Shown here: positions 1 through 5,612 of the stretch, in pieces
Layout of the letters: every line of letters starts with the position of its first letter
Numbering within the stretch: position 1 is the first letter of the stretch
DNA from: JBFHNV01 sp965365655
GTDB lineage: Bacteria; Pseudomonadota; Gammaproteobacteria; HK1
Length of the DNA: 6,055 nt
Assembly: GCA_965365655.1 (NCBI GenBank)
Contig: CBDUCN010000310.1
Location: 1-6,055 of the forward strand
Direction: 5' to 3'
Notes under the pieces: model-generated
What the model was told of the DNA's origin: nothing
Databases searched by the model: none
Seen by the model: the letters and a program-made list of their open reading frames with translations, nothing else
Position numbers and translations under genes: made by a program

Positions 1-89
1 ACGGCTTCATGGTGATCGCGGTGGTGTTCCTGCTCGCGATGCTGCCGGCGTGGGTCATGAGCCGCTCGAACCGGCCGCGGGCGGCGTGA
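1..89 (+). CDS. C-terminal end of an integral membrane protein, possibly MFS/DHA2-type transporter (partial)
   Basis: Only the last 28 codons are present, in frame from base 3 to a TGA at 87-89; the start lies outside the window. The visible peptide begins GFMVIAVVFLLAMLPAWVM and is a single hydrophobic helix of about 18 residues, followed by a short basic tail (SRSNRPRAA). A final helix with a Pro near its end and an Arg-rich cytoplasmic tail is typical of 14-helix drug:proton antiporters of the DHA2 (EmrB-like) group, but many other inner-membrane proteins end this way. The membrane location is seen directly; the transporter family is a guess. It runs on the same strand as the 255-residue gene downstream, 146 nt away, so co-transcription is possible but not shown. 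Confidence 0.6.
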   Translation, partial: GFMVIAVVFLLAMLPAWVMSRSNRPRAA

Positions 90-185
90 GCGGGTGACGC
101 GCCGCGGCGCGGCCGGCGCGCCCGCGCGCCGCCGCCGGCTCCCGCGCGCCCGCGGGCGGCGCATCCCGCCGCGCGCACTCCAGAC
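90..185. other. Intergenic spacer dense in GC palindromes
   Basis: No coding potential is evident here. The spacer contains several perfect self-complementary stretches: a 12-bp palindrome GCGCCGCGGCGC at 99-110, a GC-only stem-loop at 114-131 (arms 114-120 and 125-131, tight CCCG loop), and a 12-bp palindrome CGCCCGCGGGCG at 147-158. The stem-loop lies about 25 nt after the upstream stop codon and could help end that transcript, but no T-run follows it, so I do not call it an intrinsic terminator. In DNA this GC-rich, short palindromes also arise by chance. Confidence 0.4.
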
Positions 186-203
186 ATCGGCCGCGCGGCC
201 GAT
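186..203. promoter_or_regulatory. Perfect 18-bp palindrome upstream of the metallopeptidase-like gene
   Basis: The sequence ATCGGCCGCGCGGCCGAT is its own reverse complement over all 18 bases, and it ends 32 nt before the GTG start at 236. A second small inverted repeat overlaps its right edge (GATCA-CC-TGATC, 201-212). The position and symmetry would suit a dimeric repressor site or a 5'-UTR hairpin. No -10/-35 promoter could be recognised nearby, so the operator reading is inference only. Confidence 0.35.
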
Positions 204-221
204 CACCTGATCGGGTTCCGC

Positions 222-226
222 GAAGG
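222..226 (+). promoter_or_regulatory. Ribosome binding site supporting the GTG start at 236
   Basis: GAAGG lies 9 nt before the GTG codon at 236-238. It is the only purine-rich Shine-Dalgarno-like stretch in the area and supports GTG as the start. ACCTGA at 205-210 is complementary to TCAGGT at 227-232, just after the site, so a weak hairpin with a 16-nt loop could partly hide it. Confidence 0.55.
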
Positions 227-235
227 TCAGGTCAC

Positions 236-1003
236 GTGCTCGCTCGTCTGCGCAAGGGGATCCTGCTCTACGTGCTGCTGCTGGTCGCCGGCGGCCACTG
301 GCTGACGGTGAACCGGACCACGAGCTGGGAGCGCACCCTGTGGGTCGCCGTCCATCCCGTCAACGGCGACGGCAGCGCGGCGAGCGCCGAGTACATCGCG
401 TCGCTGGACGCGGCCGACTTCGCCGTCCTGGACGAGTTCATGGCTCGCGAGGCGGCGCGTCACGGCCGCGCGATCAAGCGACCGCTGCACGTCGCGCTGG
501 GCGACGCGGTGCGCGAGCAGCCACCCGCGCCGCCGGCGTCGCCGGGCGTGCTGTCGAGCATGCTCTGGAGCCTGCGGCTGCGCTGGTGGGCGTGGCGGGT
601 GGATCGGGGCGAGGCTCCGCCGCCGTCGGACATCGAGATCTTCGTCCGCTACTTCGACCCGCAGCGCCAGCAGCGCGTCGCGCACTCCACCGGACTGCAG
701 AAGGGCCTGCTCGGGGTCGTGAACGCGTTCGCCGGCGCCGACCACGCCGGCGGCAACGCGGTCGTCATCGCGCACGAGGTGCTGCACACCCTGGGCGCCA
801 GCGACAAGTACGACCCCGCCACCGGCCTGCCGCGCCATCCCGACGGCTATGCCGAGCCCGACGCCGAGCCGCGCCACCCGCAGGCGCTTGCCGAGGTGAT
901 GGGCGGGCGCATCCCCGTCGCGCACGACGAGGCCGTGATCCCGCGCTCGCTCGACGACGTCGTCGTCGGCGCCGCCACCGCCCGCGAGATCCGCTGGCGC
1001 TGA
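236..1003 (+). CDS. Membrane-anchored metzincin-like zinc metallopeptidase, conserved hypothetical (255 aa)
   Basis: The GTG start is supported by GAAGG 9 nt upstream. Residues 1-7 are basic (MLARLRK) and residues 8-25 form one hydrophobic segment, most likely a signal anchor holding the rest in the periplasm. The key motif is HEVLHTLGASDKYD at 180-193: H180, E181 and H184 match an HExxH zinc site, followed by G187 and D190 in HExxHxxGxxD spacing. AEVMGG (219-224), 38 residues after the second His, sits where a metzincin Met-turn would be (M222). Snapalysin-type metzincins also use Asp as third ligand. The protein resembles a conserved hypothetical family I recall from high-GC proteobacteria, including the WSLRLRWWAWRVDRGE stretch (111-126) and the C-terminal EIRWR. 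Zinc binding and protease activity are inferred from the motif; the substrate is unknown. It is transcribed towards, and convergent with, the minus-strand operon. Confidence 0.85.
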   Translation: MLARLRKGILLYVLLLVAGGHWLTVNRTTSWERTLWVAVHPVNGDGSAASAEYIASLDAADFAVLDEFMAREAARHGRAIKRPLHVALGDAVREQPPAPPASPGVLSSMLWSLRLRWWAWRVDRGEAPPPSDIEIFVRYFDPQRQQRVAHSTGLQKGLLGVVNAFAGADHAGGNAVVIAHEVLHTLGASDKYDPATGLPRHPDGYAEPDAEPRHPQALAEVMGGRIPVAHDEAVIPRSLDDVVVGAATAREIRWR

Positions 1004-1037
1004 GCCGGCAGGCGCGCGGGCCCGCCGAGGCCCGCAG

Positions 1038-1057
1038 CGGGCGCACGGCGCCCGTTT
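1038..1057 (+). terminator. Candidate intrinsic terminator after the metallopeptidase-like gene
   Basis: A perfect 7-bp stem, CGGGCGC / GCGCCCG with an ACG loop (1038-1054), is followed directly by TTT. It begins 34 nt after the stop codon at 1001-1003. The stem is strong but the T-run is only three bases, and an overlapping alternative hairpin (GCCCGC-A-GCGGGC, 1030-1042) could compete. It is plausible as a weak terminator; Rho-dependent termination is equally possible. Confidence 0.4.
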
Positions 1058-1082
1058 GCGACGCCGCCGTCGCGCGCCGGGA

Positions 1083-1100
1083 CGGCGCCCCGCGGCGCCG
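1083..1100 (-). terminator. GC hairpin just past the stop of the beta-barrel gene
   Basis: A perfect 7-bp stem with a 4-nt loop (arms 1083-1089 and 1094-1100, CGGCGCC / GGCGCCG) lies two bases beyond the minus-strand stop codon at 1103-1105. No T-run follows on the minus strand, so it is not a classical intrinsic terminator. It may protect the 3' end or simply reflect base composition. Confidence 0.25.
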
Positions 1101-1102
1101 CG

Positions 1103-3457
1103 TCACCGCACCTGCTCGAAGCTCCAGTAGCCGCCGCGCGCCGCGGGCAGGCTGCGCGCGAGGCGAATCTCGAGGCGCACCTCGCGGTCGCGCCGGCGCG
1201 GGATGCCGAAGCGGAGCACGCCCTGGGGCGTGCGCCAGTCGCTCGCGCGCGCGAAGCGCCCGGTGTTGAGGTCCTCGGCGAGGTTCGGGGTGAAGTCCCC
1301 GCGCTCGACGACCGCGGACGGGCGGCCATGGCGCTGGATCAGCATGTTGCGCACGCGCTCGTAGAGCTCTGCCAGGGTCTCCGGCCGGCCGGTGTCGTCG
1401 AGATCGATCACCAGCGCGACGCCGTCGAGCGCTCCGCCGGCGTGCGCCAGCACGAGGCGCTGGCGCTGGTCGATGCGCGGCACGAACGCGCGCGTGTCGT
1501 ACACCGTGTAGCCGTCGTGCTCGATGCCCGGCTGCACGTTCCACGCCGCGATCCGATTCACCGCCTCGCCGAGGTCGGCGCCGGGCGGCAGCGCGAGCAG
1601 GTCGGCGTCGCCGACTGACGGCATCGCCTGCGCGGGCGCGGCGGACACCCGCCGTGGCCGCGCCTGCGGCGCCTTGTCGAAGGACAACGTGTACTGCAGG
1701 CCCACGCGGTAGGACTTCGTCGCCTCGCCGGGGCGCGGATCCAGGATGTCGTAGTTCGCGTCCAGCTCCACGTAGTGATCGCCCTTCCACCACGCGAACA
1801 GGAAGCCGATGCTGTCGGTGTCGAAGTCGAGGGCGCCGGGGGCGTCGCGATCCTGCATCAGGCGGAACCACCACGCGTCCAGCGTGTAACGCGTGCCGGA
1901 CAGCCCGAACACCAGCCCCGGCCCCAGGTCCGTGGAGTCCTCGCCGCCGCCGCTGGTGCGCCGCACCAGCATCTCGGGGCCGACGTAGCCCCAGTCGCCG
2001 AACACCTGCACGTCGCGCTGCACCTGCAGCTTCGCCTCGCGGGTCACGGTCTCGCTGCGCCGTCCGCCGCGGCGGTCCTCGACCGCGCGGCCGAACAGGC
2101 TGAGCCTGCCGGTCCACGCCGGATCGGGGAAACGCGTGCTCAGGTTCAGCCGCGCCGAGCGCGTGAGCTGGTCGACGGCGCGCACGCGGTCGCGCGCGCG
2201 CTGCACGAACGCGTCGCCGTCGACGCTGAGCCGGCGCAGGAACTCCACGTCCACCGGGCCCGTCATCGTGACGCCCAGGGTGTCCGTGTCGAGCGGGTTC
2301 GCGCTCTGCAGGCCGGACCTGAAGCTCTGGGCGCGCAGCGTGAGCTGCGGGCCGCCCCGGAAGTCCCAGCCCACGCGCGTCTCGACGTTGCGCGTGCCGG
2401 GCTCGACCAGCCCGCCGCGCGGCGAGAAGTGCTCGCCGTAGCGCTCGAAGCGCGCACTGTAGCGAAGCGGCACGGCGGCGCTGCGCCCGGTGACCTGGGC
2501 GAACACCCCGTTGTCGTCGCGATCCGTGAATGCGCCGCTCGCGCTGTCGCCGTCGCCGCGGAGGTGCGCGACCTCGCCTTCCAGCTCCAGGCGCTGCCCC
2601 CACGCCGCGAGCGGCTGCAAGATCGCGGCGCTGAGCACGTCCTGGCGCCGCGAGCCGCCCGCGCCGGCGGCCGCGTCGCGCCGGTTGCTGACCAGGTTCA
2701 GGCTCCACGCGCGCCCGCGCGCGTCGCCGCTGAACCACGACAGCCCGCCGAACAGATCATCGCCCGTGTCGAGCTCGCGGTAGGAGTCCGCCGGGGAGCC
2801 CGCGAGCAGCACCAGCGAGTTGCGGCGCCCGCCCGCGCCCGCCGCCGGCTGCAGCTCCACCTGCACGCCCTTCAGCGAGCGCTGCAGCGTGCGGAACGTG
2901 AAGTAGCCGAAGTGATCGCCCAGCTCGGCGCGGAACGGCACCGCCGCGTCGCCCTTCTCCCACGTGAGCTGCCCCTGCTCCAGCAGCAGCCCGCGCTCGG
3001 CGCTGCGGTAGTCGGAGCGGTTGACCACGCCGAACACGTCCAGCGTCACGCGCTCGTAGGGCGACAGGTGGCGCTCGGCGTCGACGTCGTACTCGTAGAA
3101 GGACTGTCCGCCCTCGGAGAAGTACAGCCCCAGGTCGGGGTCGCCCTCGTTGCCGTAGGTCTCCAGGCGCCCGGACACCGAGCCGCGGATGCGCCAGCGG
3201 GCGAACGGGTCGTAGCCGGCGCGGTCCGCGGCGGCCGCCGGCGGTGCGGCGGACCGTGACGGCGCCGGGCCGGCCGCCGGGGCTCCGGCCGGCCGATCGG
3301 CCGTCCCCGCCGCCCCCGCGGGCGGCGCGACGGCCGCGAGCAGCAGTGATGCGACGACCGCTGCGCGGGTGCCGGCGGCCGCGCCGCGGCGCGCCGGCGG
3401 GGCCGCCTCCCGAAACGCACCGTGGCCCCCGGCCGCGTTCGTGCGCAGGCCGTGCAT
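1103..3457 (-). CDS. Outer-membrane beta-barrel protein with C-terminal soluble domain, function unknown (784 aa)
   Basis: This is the last and largest gene of the operon. The ATG at 3457 lies 23 nt after the upstream stop; no clear Shine-Dalgarno precedes it, but no other start fits. Residues 1-31 are basic and 32-50 hydrophobic (AAVVASLLLAAVAPPAGAA), giving a signal peptide with a longish n-region. Residues 51-80 are an Ala/Pro linker. From about 83 to 595 the chain is a run of amphipathic strands and short Gly/Asp-rich turns with Trp/Tyr/Phe girdles (for example WRIRGSVSGRLETYG, DHFGYFTFRTLQRSLKGVQV, YTLDAWWFRLMQD, SIGFLFAWWKGDHYVELDAN), which is typical of an outer-membrane barrel. The last strand looks like SYRVGLQYTLSF (582-593). 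About 190 further residues form a polar tail and an alpha/beta domain (roughly 625-784) ending GYWSFEQVR. No TonB box, plug or OmpA peptidoglycan motif is visible. Polysaccharide passage is suggested only by the upstream glycan genes. Confidence 0.85.
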   Translation of the reverse strand: MHGLRTNAAGGHGAFREAAPPARRGAAAGTRAAVVASLLLAAVAPPAGAAGTADRPAGAPAAGPAPSRSAAPPAAAADRAGYDPFARWRIRGSVSGRLETYGNEGDPDLGLYFSEGGQSFYEYDVDAERHLSPYERVTLDVFGVVNRSDYRSAERGLLLEQGQLTWEKGDAAVPFRAELGDHFGYFTFRTLQRSLKGVQVELQPAAGAGGRRNSLVLLAGSPADSYRELDTGDDLFGGLSWFSGDARGRAWSLNLVSNRRDAAAGAGGSRRQDVLSAAILQPLAAWGQRLELEGEVAHLRGDGDSASGAFTDRDDNGVFAQVTGRSAAVPLRYSARFERYGEHFSPRGGLVEPGTRNVETRVGWDFRGGPQLTLRAQSFRSGLQSANPLDTDTLGVTMTGPVDVEFLRRLSVDGDAFVQRARDRVRAVDQLTRSARLNLSTRFPDPAWTGRLSLFGRAVEDRRGGRRSETVTREAKLQVQRDVQVFGDWGYVGPEMLVRRTSGGGEDSTDLGPGLVFGLSGTRYTLDAWWFRLMQDRDAPGALDFDTDSIGFLFAWWKGDHYVELDANYDILDPRPGEATKSYRVGLQYTLSFDKAPQARPRRVSAAPAQAMPSVGDADLLALPPGADLGEAVNRIAAWNVQPGIEHDGYTVYDTRAFVPRIDQRQRLVLAHAGGALDGVALVIDLDDTGRPETLAELYERVRNMLIQRHGRPSAVVERGDFTPNLAEDLNTGRFARASDWRTPQGVLRFGIPRRRDREVRLEIRLARSLPAARGGYWSFEQVR

Positions 3458-3480
3458 CGAGGCCGTGACAGGCGGGGCGC

Positions 3481-4038
3481 TCAGCCGCCGCCCCCGTCGG
3501 CGATGACGAGCAGGTACTCCTGCGCCGCGCGCCGGCTGCGCACGAAGCCCTCGCGCGGATCGTTGAACTCGAGCTGGGTGACCACGGTCGCGCGCACCGT
3601 GCTCACCCGCGTCGCGCGCGCGTCGGCGCGTGCGGTCTCCACGTACTGCGCGAGGGTCTGCACGTTGCGCACCGCCAGCACGCGCAGCCGCGCGTCGCGC
3701 GGCACCACCTCGCGCAGGGTGTCGGCGAGCCGCGTGCGTCCGAAGAAGCCCTCGCCGAGGTGGCGCTCGAGGTCGGCCGTGTTCCACGCGGCGGTGATCC
3801 GGCCGACCGCGTCGCGCACCGTGCGCGCGCTGACCGGCTGCACGTTCACGACCTGCGCGAGCTCCGCGCACGGCGCCGGCGAGCACGCGAGCGTGATGTC
3901 CCTGGACAGCCCGGCCGACAGCGCGTCGGGCGTTGTGATCGGCGTCGGCACCCGCATCTCGATGGCCGCTGCGGCGGCCGCCAGCCCGGCGGCCAGCACG
4001 GCGGCCAGGATCCGGATCGGCGACTCGGTGCGTCGCAT
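3481..4038 (-). CDS. Secreted protein with NTF2-like core, function unknown (185 aa)
   Basis: The ATG at 4038 lies 2 nt after the preceding stop and is preceded by GAGGA with 6-nt spacing. Residues 1-10 are polar/basic and 11-26 are a long Ala/Leu run, so a signal peptide with cleavage near 25-27 is likely. The mature N-terminus contains C52 and C57 (ACSPAPC), a possible periplasmic disulfide. Residues 71-175 read like an NTF2/SnoaL-type domain: a helix with AAWNTADLERHLGEGFF (83-99), a second helix (RTRLADTLREVV), then strands around LRVLAVRNVQTLAQYV and VSTVRATVVTQLEFNDP, then EYLLVI. The protein ends in Gly4. NTF2-like folds can be enzymes or binding/stabilising domains, and no catalytic set is obvious. 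The fold call is my inference. Its tight packing between the 103-residue gene and the barrel gene suggests the three act together. Confidence 0.85.
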   Translation of the reverse strand: MRRTESPIRILAAVLAAGLAAAAAAIEMRVPTPITTPDALSAGLSRDITLACSPAPCAELAQVVNVQPVSARTVRDAVGRITAAWNTADLERHLGEGFFGRTRLADTLREVVPRDARLRVLAVRNVQTLAQYVETARADARATRVSTVRATVVTQLEFNDPREGFVRSRRAAQEYLLVIADGGGG

Positions 4039-4040
4039 GC

Positions 4041-4352
4041 TCAGTCCTCGAAGAACCGCCGCAGCGACTCGGGATCGAACGGGTTCACGCTGCGGTCGCG
4101 CCTGCGCGCGGGCGCGCTCCGGGCGACGGGCGGGTCGCCCTGCACCTGCAGCAGCGTCGCGGACACGATCGCGATCTGCCTGCGCGCGGCGGCTCCCGTG
4201 TCGGTTGCCGGTGGCGCCGCGGGCGCCTCCGCCCCGGTGGGCGCTGCGGGCGGGGTCTGCGCCCGTGCGCGCAGCGGGTGACCGTCACCGGCGAGAACCG
4301 CCGCCGTCACCGCTGCGGCGAGCACCGCGCGCCGCACGCTGCGCCCCGTCAC
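4041..4352 (-). CDS. Small secreted Pro/Ala-rich protein with acidic-aromatic C-terminus (103 aa)
   Basis: The GTG start at 4352 overlaps the stop of the glycosyltransferase gene by 4 nt, and GGGG lies several bases upstream as a weak ribosome site. An in-frame GTG five codons later is an alternative. Residues 1-8 are basic (MTGRSVRR), 9-21 hydrophobic, and RARAQ (28-32) holds an AxA signal-peptidase site (cleavage near 31/32). The mature protein would be about 70 residues: a Pro/Ala/Thr linker (33-56), a short possible strand QIAIVSATLLQVQ (59-71), an Arg-rich patch (78-87) and a tail SVNPFDPESLRRFFED. I do not recognise the family. With so little ordered sequence it looks more like an adaptor or accessory subunit than an enzyme. 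Gene position and the export signal support a real gene despite its size. Confidence 0.7.
   Translation of the reverse strand: MTGRSVRRAVLAAAVTAAVLAGDGHPLRARAQTPPAAPTGAEAPAAPPATDTGAAARRQIAIVSATLLQVQGDPPVARSAPARRRDRSVNPFDPESLRRFFED
4045..4049 (-). promoter_or_regulatory. Shine-Dalgarno site for the 185-residue gene, inside the previous gene
   Basis: GAGGA on the minus strand lies 6 nt before the ATG at 4038 and is embedded in the last codons of the 103-residue gene (Phe-Glu-Asp-stop). It is the clearest ribosome site in the minus-strand operon and fixes that start. The arrangement implies that ribosomes finishing the small gene sit directly over the next initiation region. Confidence 0.65.
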
Positions 4353-5599
4353 CGCCGTGCCCCGCGCGTCGCATCGGAGCCGGCGTGTGCGTTCCCCCCG
4401 GTGCCGGAGTCCATCGCGTCATCCACCAGCTTCGCGAGCACCTTGCGCGCATCGAAGTGCTCCCGTGCCAGCTCGCGCGCGGCGCGCGCGTGCCGCGCGT
4501 AGTCCTGTTCAACGCGCGCCAGCGCATCGGCGGCCTGCGCCGCAGAGTCGAAGGCGAGCAGGCCCTCGCCGGTCGGGAGGTGCGCGCCGAAGCCGGTGTC
4601 CTGGACCACGGCCGGACGCCCCGCGGCGAGGTAGCACGCGGTCCGGCAACTGAACCAGCCGGTGCGCAGCGCCACGTACACGTTCTTGGCCACCGAGATC
4701 TCTCCGCGCGAGCGGGCCAGGAACGTACGATACAGCTCAGGCGTCCTCGTCTGCCCGGGTCCATCCACCACCGACCAGCCGTGGTCGCCGAGCGTGTCGA
4801 CGAGGCGCTCGCGGGCAGCGGCATCGGCGACGCCGCCGAGCGCCAACGACATCGGCAGTCCGGTGACTGCGGGCAGCGCGAGGATCTTCGCGAACTCCGC
4901 CTCCTTGCCGCGGTACTCGGTGCCGTTCAGCACGAGCGGCCCCTTGAACACGCCCCAGCTCATCACGGTGGTCCAGGGTGCGCGCGCCGGGGTGGGCGTG
5001 CCCGCGAGTCCGTCCCACAGCGGCAGCGGGATCGGCATCCGCGTCGGGCGCCACGACAGGCCGACGTCCGGGATAGCGCAGTCCGCGCCGGCGATGTTCT
5101 CGGCGTAGGTGAAGTGACGATCGTGCGCGGCGACCGCGTCCGCCCAGCGCTCGACGTTCTCCGACCATGCGGGGCGCTCCCTCAGCACGATCTGGTTGTA
5201 CCCGGGATCGGTGTCCAGGAACACCGTGCGGCACCGCCCGGGCAGCTGCTCGGGAATCGCGCTCGCGCCGCTGACGTTGAGAAACAGGTCGCAGCCGCGC
5301 GCCACCTCGTCGAAGGCGCTTGCCGACATTCCGAAGCTCTGCTCGTGCAGGTGTCGGTAGTGCCAGGCCTTCGACAGGCCGGGTGCGTAGCGCGCGAAGA
5401 ACTCGCCCAGGTAGCGAACGGAGTAGCCCGGATCGTCGGTGTGCGCGTTGCGTTCGGGATCGAAGGGCCAGCTCCACGTGTCCTCATGGTAGTACACGTC
5501 GTGGCCGAGATCGGCGAGACCGATCACGTACTGCAGGTAGTCCCAGGTGACGCCGCCCACCGGGTGCAGGGCCGCCAGCCCGCTGACGATGATCCTCAT
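4349..5599 (-). CDS. GT-B-like glycosyltransferase (family 1-like), 416 aa
   Basis: The start is placed at the ATG at 5599 (MRIIVSGL). This gives a clean N-terminal Rossmann strand and a 13-nt gap from the upstream stop; an in-frame ATG 23 codons earlier would add a Cys-rich leader overlapping the previous gene. Residues 1-40 contain the first beta-alpha-beta unit with a Gly pair (HPVGGVTWDYLQYVIGLADL, 12-31) and HDVYYHEDT. VFLDTDPGYNQ (127-136) is a conserved-looking loop. The C-terminal half carries SVAKNVYVALRTGWFSCRTA (302-321), then YLAAGRPAVVQDTGF and PTGEGLLAF, the usual nucleotide-sugar-binding half of GT-B enzymes in the family-1-like group. The enzyme would be cytoplasmic or membrane-associated. 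Donor and acceptor sugars cannot be read from the sequence. The neighbouring pyruvyl transferase-like gene supports a role in building a surface glycan. Confidence 0.85.
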   Translation of the reverse strand: MRIIVSGLAALHPVGGVTWDYLQYVIGLADLGHDVYYHEDTWSWPFDPERNAHTDDPGYSVRYLGEFFARYAPGLSKAWHYRHLHEQSFGMSASAFDEVARGCDLFLNVSGASAIPEQLPGRCRTVFLDTDPGYNQIVLRERPAWSENVERWADAVAAHDRHFTYAENIAGADCAIPDVGLSWRPTRMPIPLPLWDGLAGTPTPARAPWTTVMSWGVFKGPLVLNGTEYRGKEAEFAKILALPAVTGLPMSLALGGVADAAARERLVDTLGDHGWSVVDGPGQTRTPELYRTFLARSRGEISVAKNVYVALRTGWFSCRTACYLAAGRPAVVQDTGFGAHLPTGEGLLAFDSAAQAADALARVEQDYARHARAARELAREHFDARKVLAKLVDDAMDSGTGGNAHAGSDATRGARR

Positions 5600-5612
5600 G
5601 CCGCGGTGCCCG

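Noticed and set aside
227..1269. Alternate-frame and antisense open frames over the metallopeptidase gene (227-925 minus, 340-1269 plus)
   Set aside because: Their products are Arg-rich low complexity, while the 236-1003 frame has a ribosome site, a membrane anchor and an intact zinc motif.
765..2738. A 657-codon minus-strand frame overlapping the barrel gene and the metallopeptidase gene
   Set aside because: It is the barrel coding sequence read in another frame, giving an Arg/Ala-rich low-complexity product; the barrel frame has the signal peptide and aromatic strand pattern.
1775..3259. A 494-codon plus-strand frame opposite the barrel gene
   Set aside because: It is antisense to a convincing outer-membrane protein, rich in Ala/Arg/Val/His, with no domain or ribosome site that I can see.
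3268..3303. Two GGCCGGCC sites and a 14-bp palindrome CGGCCGATCGGCCG within the barrel gene
   Set aside because: They encode the Ala/Pro/Gly linker after the signal peptide, and GC-only codons for these residues readily create such palindromes. I see no reason to call a regulatory element.
3458..3886. An upstream extension of the barrel gene frame to an ATG at 3886
   Set aside because: It would overlap most of the 185-residue secreted gene in another frame and would bury the signal peptide more than 140 residues into the protein. The ATG at 3457 gives a proper export signal.
4041..4352. Lipoprotein or pilin-type signal for the 103-residue protein
   Set aside because: There is no Cys in the sequence, so no lipobox, and no pilin-like Gly-Phe/Glu5 motif. 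An ordinary AxA signal-peptidase I site fits better.
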